Assembly (NCBI GenBank): GCA_011109175.1
Contig: RDEW01000025.1
Coordinates: forward strand, 217,990-281,989
Length of the DNA stretch: 64,000 nt
From: Dicyema japonicum
Lineage: Eukaryota > Dicyemida > Rhombozoa > Dicyemidae
Direction: 5' to 3'
Shown one piece after another: positions 1-9,370 of this stretch. A program made the translations under genes and the position numbers. The notes beneath the pieces were generated by a model. That model had not been told where the DNA came from, did not search any database, and worked only from the letters and a program-made list of their open reading frames with translations. Within the stretch, counting starts at the first letter, position 1. Every line of letters starts with the position of its first letter.

Positions 1-356
1 ATCCCATATGTGTCTTAAGATCGATATCAAAAATAACTTTAATGCCATACATCATTATGTAATCCTGGAGGATTGATCTAGTCAGTGGAGAAAAGTACTC
101 AATAAACGAAAGATTTAATTTTATATAAAAATGTTGGCTTTGATAACTGACAAAAATGGGACACCTTGAAAACGGTTTTCATTTTTCTGAAGAGAGACGA
201 AAGTTTTAATTTTGTCTTAAACCATGTTGGGCGTGGTAAGGGACAAATACGAAGAGAATAAAACATCAACTTAACCGTTTCCTCTTGTGGCTGAACGAAA
301 CCACTAACAATTAGACCTATTTGAGTTCAAATGAATTTTGACCAATTTGACACTAC
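1..356. repeat. Direct repeat, copy A (~350 bp)
   Basis: This stretch, from the window edge to about 356, recurs almost base for base at 2047-2402. Shared landmarks are 'catcattatgtaatcctgga', 'aaaatgttggct' and 'ccatgttgggcgtggtaagg'. The copy may extend to the left of the window. Two direct copies 2 kb apart could be LTRs or a segmental duplication. I see no primer-binding site, polypurine tract or pol gene between them, so I leave the class open. Confidence 0.8.
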
Positions 357-2046
357 TCAAAATTTATATGCCCTACTCATCAGAGTAAAGGAGAAGATCA
401 TTAAACTTCTAATCAAATCAATAATTGAAAAAATATTTGACCGCTTAATGACACGTGTTGTGTGATTTGTATTCCTCTTTCTTTCTTCAAGTGGTGTAAT
501 CGGATCCACATGGTGCAAATTGAATTGAAAGATTGGTAGGGAAAAGGAAATTCCTGGCACAGAAGGTGAAATTACAAGTGGTAATTCATTATTAGAGTAA
601 TTCACGTATCATTAGATTGACCAANCCTGGCACAGGTGAAATTACAAGTGGTAGTTGATTATTAGAGGAATTCACGTATCATTAGATTTACCAAGTAGCT
701 CAATAGGGAATTACTAAAAAAACTCTTAACGAATCTTTTATGAGATGAACCACCCTTATGTTAAAGTCCTGCTCAAAAATAAGACCCGTGATTCAGAAGC
801 AATTGATAAATATTTTGAAGTTTGGAATAAAGACAATTCGTGAATTTGTGTATCAAAAGGGTATTCGGGTAGATTAGCGCAAATTGTATTAAATGCGTTC
901 TATTAATACATATCAGAGAAAAAACCCGATTATTAAAAACGGTTACCTTACGTGAAAAGTTGGATGAATAAATTATATATCGTGCTCTTGAAAATCGTTA
1001 CAATAGGTTTATGTGGCAGTATAATTCTCCACTGGTGAAATAAAACCTAACCGTGGTCCCTCTAGGAGATAAATCGGACATCCTGATCTGGCTATGCAAG
1101 CCCTCTGGGAGTATTGCCATCTGATGAGGAGAATTATTATACCATCATGTGGTATCAGATATTTTGTCTTCCAATAGTTTTTCATCGATGGCTACCGTTT
1201 GTATAGTTTCTATGCGTTGATAGATTAAAGATTTTTTTCAAGGAGCACGTTAAGGATTGCCACGAGGCTTGCTTAGATGCTGAGACGGATAGATATGTTA
1301 TTTTATCAGATATCTTGAGGATAAAGATCAGTTGGGAGATATGAATTTTAAAATAACAGATACCCAAAAGGGAATTACTGCTTGCCAAATTGATATGAAA
1401 ATAGAAAGGATCCTTTATGAAATCTCGGAGGTAGCATGAGGAAAGTGAGGAAGTAATGAAGCCTTGATCGCTTATTATTGCCACTGGATCTTTTGCTAAA
1501 TCGTCTGAAAAGCAACTCTAAGGAAGGAGGATTTGGCTTGTGACGTTTATAATGTGCTTTTCTATCGAAGACAGGAGGTGGCAGCGGTGGGGAGGAGAGG
1601 ATAGTGCGACGGAGGAAGCGAGTAATTGGGCCAATATTTTTAGTTAAGTCTACCCAATGGTGCGCAGAAATTATATGTATAATTCCAAGATTATGCAAAG
1701 GATGTGATTGAAAATATAACCTTACTATGGAATACGGAGGTGCTGGAATGGTCGGCCAAGAATCCTAAACCGATGTAGCGGTGATGAATAATGTTACCAA
1801 NTCTGAGTTTCTTTAGGAAACGTATTATTAGTATTTAACCTCACTTTCCCGGACATTTTTGGGGTACGTATTCGCACATGTGTGCAACCCCTTTAGCACT
1901 TACTGTTATAGTCTTTAAGACGTGACCTTCAATGATATTTTCAATAACTTTCAACTTTATCAATTGCCGTAAAAATTTCAACTTTTAGCCATGTCTGTAA
2001 AGCAGCAATTCATACTGTGCGTATTTTTTCACAACATAACAAAAAT
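357..2046. other. Sequence between the direct repeats; no gene assigned
   Basis: A single N at 625 separates two near-identical ~70-bp segments (553-624 and 626-696), which looks like an unmerged contig overlap. Another N is at 1801. On the plus strand 1140-1340 has a coding-like reading containing '[19 protein letters not shown]', but it breaks up on both sides and I do not recognise it. Confidence 0.4.
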
Positions 2047-2402
2047 ATCCCATATGTAACCTTAACATCGATATAAAAAATAACTTCAATACCATACATC
2101 ATTATGTAATCCTGGAAAATTTATCTTGTCAGTAAAGAAAAGTACTCAATAAACGAAAGATTTAATTTTATATAAAAATGTTGGCTGTGATAACTGACAA
2201 AAATGGGAGACCTTGAAAACGGTTTTCAATTTTCTGAAGAGAGACGAAAGTTTTAATTTTGTCTTAAACCATGTTGGGCGTGGTAAGGGACAAATACGAA
2301 GAGAATAAAACATCAACTTAACCGTTTCCTTTTGTGGCTGAACGAAACCACTAACAATTAGACCTATTTGAGTTCAAATGAATTTTGACCTATTTGAAAC
2401 TC
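2047..2402. repeat. Direct repeat, copy B
   Basis: Second copy of the repeat at 1-356, same orientation, differing by scattered substitutions and small indels. The match fades after 'gaattttgacctatttga'. Confidence 0.8.
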
Positions 2403-3428
2403 CTCAAACATATTCAATGAATTCTGTATTCTTAGCCTTTTTATGCGGCATAGGACGCCGATCAATGCTGGGTCGTCGAGACAAGGTTTAATCTTGCATT
2501 TCTGCTGACATTCTAAAGTAAGATTTACAAGCCCACAACCCAAGCGAAGCAAACTTCACAAAGGTCCTACATAAACTAAATATTTTAAATGTATCAAGAA
2601 AACTCCATTTAATCTAAACTTTACAGACAGACAATGGAATGTGCTTCTAATAATCCTACATCGAATCAATTCACAATAACGGTCAAATGTTCTCATGGTG
2701 AGCAGTACTACGACTTGTATATGTGAAGTCTAAAGTTATCCGTATGGAAGAATCCCGATCGGTTTTGAAAAAAGCAGCCTGGTCGAGTTCCTTTGCAAAA
2801 GTTCGAGAAGATACATCCGAAAGACGGTGGATCTCTAGCGGACCGCTCAAATAGAGTGCGGGAATTATTATAAATTGGGATTACTTAATTAGTTGGCTTT
2901 GACACTATTTCTTGGTGGTCACTGATTTTCTTAAATTATTTAATCACATATTTTAGTGATACTCGGTCAAAGATGCTGAGATTTTCGTCTGCACAAATAT
3001 TGTGAGATCCACCGTGTCCTTAAATGCCGACAAATGGAGTTAGCGGATGGAGTTAGGATGGAGTTAGGTTAGCGGATAATTAAGACTCGTCCTGGAAAGT
3101 TAGCAATCTGAGAATAACAATATTGTCTCATCTCCCATTACAGAGATTCAACTAAATAACGACACAATGGGCATGTTCACTACAAAACTAGTGCATGAAG
3201 CACGTGTCAATAAAATTTCTTCAAAACACACTTAACTATCGTGGTGATTTCTATAAATTCCCTACTGTCACTTGGCTGGTGGTTAAACTAGATTTGATTC
3301 TTCATATAAAATTTAAAATAAACTAAGCGTTACTCTCCGAAAACAACATATCCTCAAATATTGGCTGATCATAAGTAAATAAACAAAAAATAAAAAAGTA
3401 TCAAACATTAACCAGAAATTGTTAAAAG
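2403..3428. other. Gene-free or unresolved stretch
   Basis: Nothing is firmly coding. On the minus strand around 2410-2560 one frame reads 'SRRPSIDRRPMPHKKAKN' after an in-frame stop, which may be a coding remnant. A 'ggagttagg' motif repeats locally near 3034-3068. Confidence 0.3.
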
Positions 3429-3866
3429 TTAGAATCGTAATCTCTGAGCCAATTGTAGATCACTGAGATATATGGTTACTCTCTTGGCATGAGTTGCACA
3501 CAAATTAGCGTCTTCGAACAGTGATATTAGAAACACTTCAGAAGCGTCCTGAAGGCACATGAGAGCAGTAGATTGAAATCGTAGAGGATTTTCTTTAAAT
3601 AAATTCATGGCAACATCCCTCACAACTCGCGCAAATGGTAGAGTTGCACACAAATTAGCGTCTTCGAACAGTGATATTAGAAACACTTCAGAAGCGTCCT
3701 GAAGGCACATGAGAGCAGTAGATTGAAATCGTAGAGGATTTTCTTTAAATAAATTCATGGCAACATCCCTCACAACTCGCGCAAATGGCAATTTTCTTAA
3801 TAAAATCTTGTCATTCTTTCGTATTCCTGTTTTTTTTAGTTTGGATGGTTCCCTCTTAGTTCTCAT
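3429..3866 (-). CDS. Divergent histone H3, CenH3 (CENP-A)-like, with internal duplication
   Basis: The 145-codon frame encodes a histone H3 fold. It starts at ATG 3866 with a tail of only ~28 residues ([14 protein letters not shown]...) and the end of helix alpha-N ([15 protein letters not shown]). Alpha-2 follows ([16 protein letters not shown]), then loop 2 and alpha-3 ([16 protein letters not shown]...LQLAQRLRF, stop). Compared with canonical H3, loop 1 ([10 protein letters not shown]) is two residues longer and the tail is very short and unrelated, both typical of centromeric H3. The central 50 residues (LPFARVV to NLCAT) occur twice in frame, encoded by an exact 150-bp tandem repeat. Without it the protein would be ~95 residues. 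A two-copy H3 core would not fold as one histone, so the repeat is either an assembly error or a disabling duplication. H3 homology is strong; CenH3 identity is inference. Confidence 0.85.
   Translation of the reverse strand: MRTKREPSKLKKTGIRKNDKILLRKLPFARVVRDVAMNLFKENPLRFQSTALMCLQDASEVFLISLFEDANLCATLPFARVVRDVAMNLFKENPLRFQSTALMCLQDASEVFLISLFEDANLCATHAKRVTIYLSDLQLAQRLRF
3491..3788. repeat. Tandem 150-bp duplication inside the H3-like gene
   Basis: 3491-3638 and 3641-3788 are identical, with period 150 bp, so the reading frame is kept. No N separates them, unlike several other duplications in the window. Confidence 0.9.
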
Positions 3867-4001
3867 AACAAAAAAAAATATCCAAGCGCCAATTAAAACT
3901 TATATTTAAATTATATAAAATTATTTTATATGTAGTATAGTTGTTTAATTGGATTTATTGTTAAAACAAAGTGATTTAAACAAAAGCATAGCTATTTCCT
4001 A

Positions 4002-4720
4002 TCATGATGGCGAGCGATCAAATTGGCAGCAATGCTCACGTGGATATTCTACTGCTCGCGTAGAAATTCGATTCCCTAAAAGACTCTGGAATTTCACCGT
4101 TTCAGGCGCAAGTAAACCAGACGTTTCAAATGCGAACGGGAACAAGAAATACTCGAGTAGGACCGCGTACTTTGTTTGTTTTAACTTTCCGGCCTTCTCA
4201 GCAGCAGAACAGAATCCAGAGGCACTCTGATGTAGTTTGTAATGGGCGAATGTTTCGGTACAGGTGACGTCCACTGCACTCTTTCTGCTGGAGAGCTGAG
4301 TGAACTGTCAATCTTGTCTCCGCATCGGTATGCATGCGGAACTTTTTAACTTTCCGGCCTTCTCAGCGGCAGAACAGAATCCAGAGGCACTCTGATGTAG
4401 TTTGTTATCGGCGAATGTTTCGGTACAGGTGACGTCCACTGCACTCTTTCTGCTGGAGAGCTGAGTGAACTGTCAATCTTGTCTCCGCATCGGTATGCAT
4501 GCGGAACGCAGACTTTTAATCTGAGTCGTAATGAGATTTCAATACGGACCATTAAGGTATTCGAACGGTTCTGAATAGGCACCGATTTCGGAAGACAACA
4601 AACAAGCACGGCGGTGTCGGTTAGATGACACCAGCTATTATTCAAATTACTTCTAGCATACGGCTTGGTTCAGACCTAGTTGAGAGATCACGGAAGGTAG
4701 GGAAAACAGATGAAAGGGTC
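4002..4720 (-). mobile_element. Family W element remnant (3' nuclease-like domain)
   Basis: The minus strand carries frameshifted pieces typical of the C-terminus of family W: a Cys-rich motif (KVCVPHAYRCGDKID), then DVTCTETFAHYKLHQSAS, a Lys-Tyr motif (KLKQTKY) and FPFAFETSG. The block that normally lies between the Cys motif and DVTC, including RPDG, is missing, so this copy is internally deleted. A 163-bp segment is tandemly repeated within it. Long open frames on the plus strand here are shadows. Confidence 0.75.
4183..4508. repeat. Tandem 163-bp duplication within a LINE remnant
   Basis: 4183-4345 and 4346-4508 match almost perfectly (both begin 'ttaactttccggccttctca' and end 'gtatgcatgcggaac'). 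No N lies at the junction. Confidence 0.85.
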
Positions 4721-5093
4721 CAAAAGATTAATCTACGGATGAAACTTAGCAGGGATTAAACGATTAATCCACGATAGAATCTTCACGAGGACCAAACGAT
4801 CCCCCTAGGGAAATGTTTCTGAAAGATTATTATTCGAAAAATAATTATCGTTTTTATAGAAAAGTCGTTAAGCACTCTAAGGGTTATTTCACTGGATTTC
4901 GTAAGTGTTTCAGAATACTGCCTTCTTTATCCGTGTTCTTAGATCGAGGATGAAAATCCGCATCTTTTAACCACGAGGATTATCGCTGTAGAAACTCTTT
5001 TATACCTCATTGATCCTGCCTTTGCACCTGAATATCCTTAAGATCCGATCCTCTTTCTTTTCGCTCCTTATGTTCTCATCACTATTGTTTCCT
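4721..5093. other. No gene seen
   Basis: Short broken frames on both strands; no recognisable motif. Confidence 0.4.
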
Positions 5094-5361
5094 CCTCTAA
5101 TAGTTCTATCATCTAGATTAATGTCAAATCCTTTACCACATCTGATCTGGAGACCTTGCTTGCGAATCTCAATATCTCCTTACGTGGACGTGAGAAACGT
5201 ATTCAACAAAACATTTAATTTAGAAGACCTCTAATAGTTCTATCATCTGGATTAATGTCAAATCTTTTACCACATCTGATCTGGAGACCTTGCTTGCGAA
5301 TCTCAATATCTCCTTACGTGGACGTGAGAAACGTATTCAACAAAACATTTAATTTAGAAGA
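5094..5361. repeat. Tandem 134-bp duplication
   Basis: 5094-5227 and 5228-5361 are near-identical (both begin 'cctctaatagttctatcatc'), with one or two substitutions and no N between them. Confidence 0.85.
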
Positions 5362-5369
5362 TACTTGCG

Positions 5370-5545
5370 GGGAAGAGATTTATGATTATTTCGATGTTGT
5401 TTGTCTCAAAGAAGTACGAAAAGTTGGCAACTAATCTTGAATCCATGAATGAAGTGAAATTTCTGCATGGACAAGAGAGCTATCGGTACCTCGGTGTTTT
5501 CGAGGACAAAGGAAGTAATGTCATGAAGTCTTGAACAATATTCCT
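5370..5545 (+). mobile_element. Possible R4-like RT thumb fragment
   Basis: A short plus-strand frame reads EVKFLHGQESYRYLGVFED. It resembles the segment after the catalytic core of the R4-like element at 9.4-12.3 kb (EEHEGYKYLGVTES). The frame is broken on both sides. The similarity is short. Confidence 0.35.
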
Positions 5546-6144
5546 GAAAATGTGAGAAAGAAGACTATAAACTTGTTCCGTGGACCCCAGGTTGGGAACC
5601 ACTGCTTTAGAGAATACCATTCTTGATAGATTCAGATGTGACTGTATGAGGTTCGTGGCATGTAGAACTCCAGTAGCAGCAACTGCTCCAACCTTCAATA
5701 AAACGTCCACGGAATTATATTCCCTCATTATATTACTATTAGCTTTCTTTAGTTTGGTCTCATTTACCACCAGATGCCCAAGTAAGTAGTGCTAGTTCAT
5801 TATGCCTTTTCTTTAAGGATCGTCATTCACTAGCACTACCTTGCTTCTTCAAGGCCAAGGTCGCTATTTCCATTAAATCCACCTGCGGAATCGAGCACAG
5901 ATGGTTTAGCTGTGAAATAATCTCCGATTTTTCCGTATATACCTTCTCTGATAGATTGGATAGGACTTGATTGGAACGTAGCTGTCTGTGCTTACACGTT
6001 CTCCCAATATGTCACACGGGCCAAGCGATGCCTATGGGCAGCCCGTTACATAAACCTTGAACTAAGATTAACCTCATTTAATTTCATTATTTTTTTTATT
6101 TTTTTTAAACTAATAACAAATTATTGAAGAATAAAACCAAATAG
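5546..6144. other. Unresolved stretch
   Basis: Both strands carry one open frame near 5480-5790 (minus MVNETKLKKANSNIMREYN..., plus the shadow). Neither shows a known domain or a clear start and stop context. 5800-6144 shows no gene. Confidence 0.3.
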
Positions 6145-6369
6145 TTAAAGGATACTGGCTGCTCTCAGGATTGAGAGCGCATTTCCCCTTACGATCTGTA
6201 AGGAGATGCGCTCAATGAGCCAGCCCTTCTCTCTGACATCCCTCTTCCTTTTAGCGACTAACGATCCAATTTTGTTGAGCAGGGTTAACGACCTGCTTCC
6301 TATGACTCCCGAAGTTTCGACTGCGACTGGTTCAAATGTGTACTGCTCGCCGAGGCATGTGTACTTCAT
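6145..6369 (-). mobile_element. Family W C-terminal fragment
   Basis: The minus frame of 74 codons reads YTFEPVAVETSGVIGSRS, then IGSLVAKRKRDVREKGWL and ERISLQIVRGNALSI. These are the conserved last segments of family W: the PVAVETSG strand, then RE..WL.ERIS..I.RGN. Only the 3' end of the element is present. This is a common outcome for 5'-truncated LINE insertions. Confidence 0.8.
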
Positions 6370-6439
6370 TATTGATTTAATAACTACAAAGAATATTAAT
6401 TTAAAAAAAACAAAATTGCAGTTAGGGTAGTATTAGGAA

Positions 6440-6960
6440 AGTGCTGCTGCTGACATTACGAAGTAGGCGTTACCGTGGACGACTGCAATCCCATCCGTTG
6501 CTTCAACCAGACCGGTTTCCGCACGTCTTTCTTGCAATAGGCCAATTTCCATTGTTTTCCGTCAGGAACGAGGCTTTGATACTTCCCACAGAACAAGGCG
6601 TTTCGATTGCCATCGGTACAAAACGAAAGGGGTCTCCAATTCCACAATATTTTTTTATCTTGATTTTCTCATCAAGATCGGCTAACGTTACAGCAGACTG
6701 CGTCGAAGTGAGCATCATTGAGTTAGAAACAGAATCAACACAAGTGNTCGATTACCACCGGTACAAAAGGAAAGCGGTCTCTATTTTCACCATATTTTTC
6801 TCATCAAGATCGGCTAACGTTACAGCAGACTGCGCCGAAGTGAGCATCATTGAGTTAGAAAAAAATCAAACAAGTACAGTCCAGTCCCACACTAGCGATT
6901 TTCCCTCAGAGAATTTAAATATTGTTAGCCCATTCCCGCCTCCGGAAATAACACTTTATC
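6440..6960 (-). mobile_element. Family W C-terminal fragment with duplicated segment
   Basis: Minus-strand pieces include GKSLVWDWTVLV, LDEKIKIKKYCGIGD and FRFVPMAIETP, matching the WDAT, K..KY and PVAxET motifs of family W. The segment 6603-6746 is repeated at 6748-6890 across a single N at 6747. It lies directly upstream (in element orientation) of the fragment at 6145-6369. The two may be separate insertions, or one copy misassembled. Confidence 0.75.
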
Positions 6961-7199
6961 TCCCTCACTAAAATTATATTTACAAGTATGGACATTCATT
7001 TTCCTGTTCATAGCCTTGTAATAACTCGAATCTTCTACAATCGGTTTGATTTCGAAGTTGAATCTTGTCGCATTCGGTAACAAATTATCTGAATTGGAAA
7101 TATCTGCATATAGATTTTAAACCGAATAACGTGTATGTCAATAGATTCTGGATTCGAACAATTAACCGAATCCCCCATTTGCTATGAAATCACACAGTC
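6961..7199. other. No gene seen
   Basis: AT-rich, with no sustained reading frame or known motif. Confidence 0.4.
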
Positions 7200-7705
7200 T
7201 TTACTTAAATTATCTAAGATTTAATAAGATATAAGTACAGCCATGAATTATTGAATTTATTCCATTAATTCCTCGAAATCTTTCGAAGGACTTTCGCCAG
7301 AATATGAATGGGCAGAAACGTTGTAACTGTACGCAGCATATTATAACTTATCAAGCCACTTTTCTGTTATCCAGCATTTTGGACAACTTTCTCGTTATCG
7401 TTTGATTGAATCTTTGACGATCCCTTGTGACCGAGGATTGTTAGGCCTTCCGTGAATTTACTTTATGTTGAAATCAATGGAAAGTTTTTTATTTCTCGAT
7501 TTCTAAATTCAGACCCATTGAAGAAATTTGCATGGCATATTAGGTAAGACAAGGATCTTGGATTTCACACACTTCTTTTCCAGACTTATTAGAGCCTGAC
7601 AAATGCGAATCTATAAAAATTTTTTAAAAAACCAACCTACTATATATCAGTGACCGTTAATATCAATTTGAAATTTTGATTTATTGTTGAAAATCTTTTC
7701 AGATC

Positions 7706-8460
7706 TAAAAGATCTATCTGAAAACGTTCATTTGGACAGGAAGCGAACACGTGGTGATTTACATCTCCAATCTGCAATTAAACTTTTAAAGGACACTAAA
7801 ATTTGCAAACTTCATAATTTCGAATGACTTCTCTGATAATCTCACTCTCTACAGTAAATTATCTTTGTCGACATTCATACTCGATTTTACTTACTCCTCC
7901 GTGTAAAAACTCGTGTAATGATTTCGCCACGAGCTCCATTTCGGATTCATTCTCCAGGGATGTGGCTAACTTGGGATGAGTGCATTTAAAACCTGTAGAT
8001 TTATTGCATATTTACAATACCTTTCATTGATAATAGAAACATTCTCTATCTTCTTAACAGTGCCTCGGAGATTACGGGNAGATCTATCTGAAAACGTTCA
8101 TTTGGACAGGAAGCGAACACGTGGTGATTTACATCTCCAATCTGCAATTAAAAGAAATCTTAAACTTTTAAAGGACATAAAATTTGCAAACTTCATAATT
8201 TTCGAATGACTTCTCTGATAATCTCACTCTCTACAGTAAATTATCTTTGTCGACATTCATACTCGATTTTACTTACTCCTCCGTGTAAAAACTCGTGTAA
8301 TGATTTCGCCACGAGCTCCATTTCGGATTCATTCTCCAGGGATATGGCTAACTTGGGTTGAGTGCATTTAAGACCTGTGGATTTATTGCATATTTACAAT
8401 ACCTTTCATTGATAATAGAAACATTCTCTATCTTCTTAACAGTGCCTCGGAGATTACGGG
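7706..8460. repeat. Near-identical tandem copies joined by one N (8079)
   Basis: 7706-8078 matches 8080-8460, with scattered substitutions and small indels. The single N at the junction suggests two unmerged contig ends or haplotypes. Confidence 0.85.
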
Positions 8461-8600
8461 AAATTTATTATCCAAAGCATCTTTTAAAATTTCATCAAGG
8501 TACTAANATAGAAACATTCTCTATCTTCTTAACAGTGCCTCGGAAGATTACGGGAAATTTATTATCCAAAGCATCTTTTAAATTTTCATCAAGGTACTAT
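8416..8600. repeat. Near-identical ~90-bp copies joined by one N (8507)
   Basis: 8416-8506 ('atagaaacattctctatctt' to 'aaggtacta') is repeated at 8508-8600. Same pattern as the joins at 625, 6747 and 8079. Confidence 0.85.
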
Positions 8601-8720
8601 CCTCAGGATAGAGTCTATACGGATTTATTCCACATAGTCTTTCACAAAATCCTTGTAAGAACCCATTACAACAAAATAATCCTCCAAGCTAAATATCACG
8701 TTAGAAATTTAGGTTTGTCG

Positions 8721-8996
8721 CTATAAAAAATAAAATATTAATAATCATAACGTAAAAAAATCATAACGTTTATGAATAAAAAATAATCTAACATGATAGA
8801 AATCACAGATATAAAAAAATTAAATGTCGGATAATCGCCGCCTATTCTCATATTAAAATCCATAAATGAACTCAAACCTCAAACATGACAATAATCAACC
8901 ATGCTCACACTATCTTTAGACCTGTGAGAATTCCGTAAGATCAATCTCTTCAGGTAAAAAAATTACCGTCTGAAATAATGTCAATTGATTCGTAGT
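8721..8996. other. AT-rich spacer
   Basis: No gene seen. It lies downstream of the small minus-strand gene candidate at 8997-9216 and may hold its 3' end. Confidence 0.3.
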
Positions 8997-9216
8997 TTAA
9001 GAGAGTTTTCTCAATTTTCTCCTTTCAGGCGTTGAATGGGGTCTTTTAGTGAAATTCACAGTGTGAGACATAAAATCCGTCTCGGGTTTTGCAGTCGTTT
9101 TATCGAGATGAAACCTCACCCTCTTTTTTGAATAATCATTTTGTCGTCTAGTTTTTATTCTAAAAATAGTTATTCTCAAAAAAAATTACTAACCCTGAAC
9201 AAGCTAAATTGTCCAT
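8997..9216 (-). CDS. Small basic protein with a KRVRF (PP1-docking-like) motif, two exons
   Basis: ATG at 9216 starts a 23-nt exon (MDNLACSG). A 34-bp GT..AG intron (9160-9193) follows, then a 163-nt exon ending in TAA at 8997. The total is 186 nt, giving 61 residues in one frame. The product is basic and Ser/Thr-rich, with SKKRVRFHLDKTT, which fits the RVxF docking motif for protein phosphatase 1. Further parts are PETDFMSHTVNFTKRPHS and PERRKLRKLS at the end. There is no other domain and I do not recognise the family. It lies just downstream (3') of the R4-like element on the same strand. The intron is not checked by homology, and an upstream exon is possible. Confidence 0.45.
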
Positions 9217-9370
9217 CACAAACTCAAATAGTAGCGGTATTTTTACTATTTTGTTAATTAAATTAAAGTTTTTATATAATAATTAATAAAATTGTTAATT
9301 ATTTGAGAAATATGTACGTAAACAACCCCTTTTATTTAATAAACAATAAAAAAGTTAATATATTTATTAA

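Larger units (their letters stand above)
7200..8720 (-). mobile_element. Decayed integrase-bearing transposable element
   Basis: Frameshifted minus-strand pieces spell a transposon/retroelement-type integrase. The HHCC-like finger is LHEFLHGG...VCKF.C. The core has NERFQIDLLDL and LILTVTDI, then NGSEFRNREI. The late part is GRPNNPRSQGIVKDS and YSYNVSAHSYSGESP. The first catalytic Asp is present (FQIDLLD). The Asp expected before NGSEF and the Glu expected after SQG.V are not seen, so it is likely inactive. Family could be Ty3/gypsy-like, Ginger-like or Maverick-type; I cannot tell. Two internal duplications across single Ns inflate its length. Confidence 0.65.

Noticed and set aside
1-2402. 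LTR retrotransposon
   Set aside because: No tRNA primer site, polypurine tract, gag or pol motif between the direct repeats.
3949-4230. Plus-strand frame of 93 codons
   Set aside because: Antisense to the family W K..KY and FPFAFETSG motifs.
6441-6971. 176-codon plus-strand frame
   Set aside because: It is antisense to family W motifs and passes through a duplicated segment and an N.
7700-8600. GT..AG segments of 23-42 bp in the integrase region that look like tiny introns
   Set aside because: Reading through two of them gives the integrase HHCC-like residues, so they are coding. The frame breaks are decay or duplication artefacts. This also warns that short GT..AG pairs arise by chance here.
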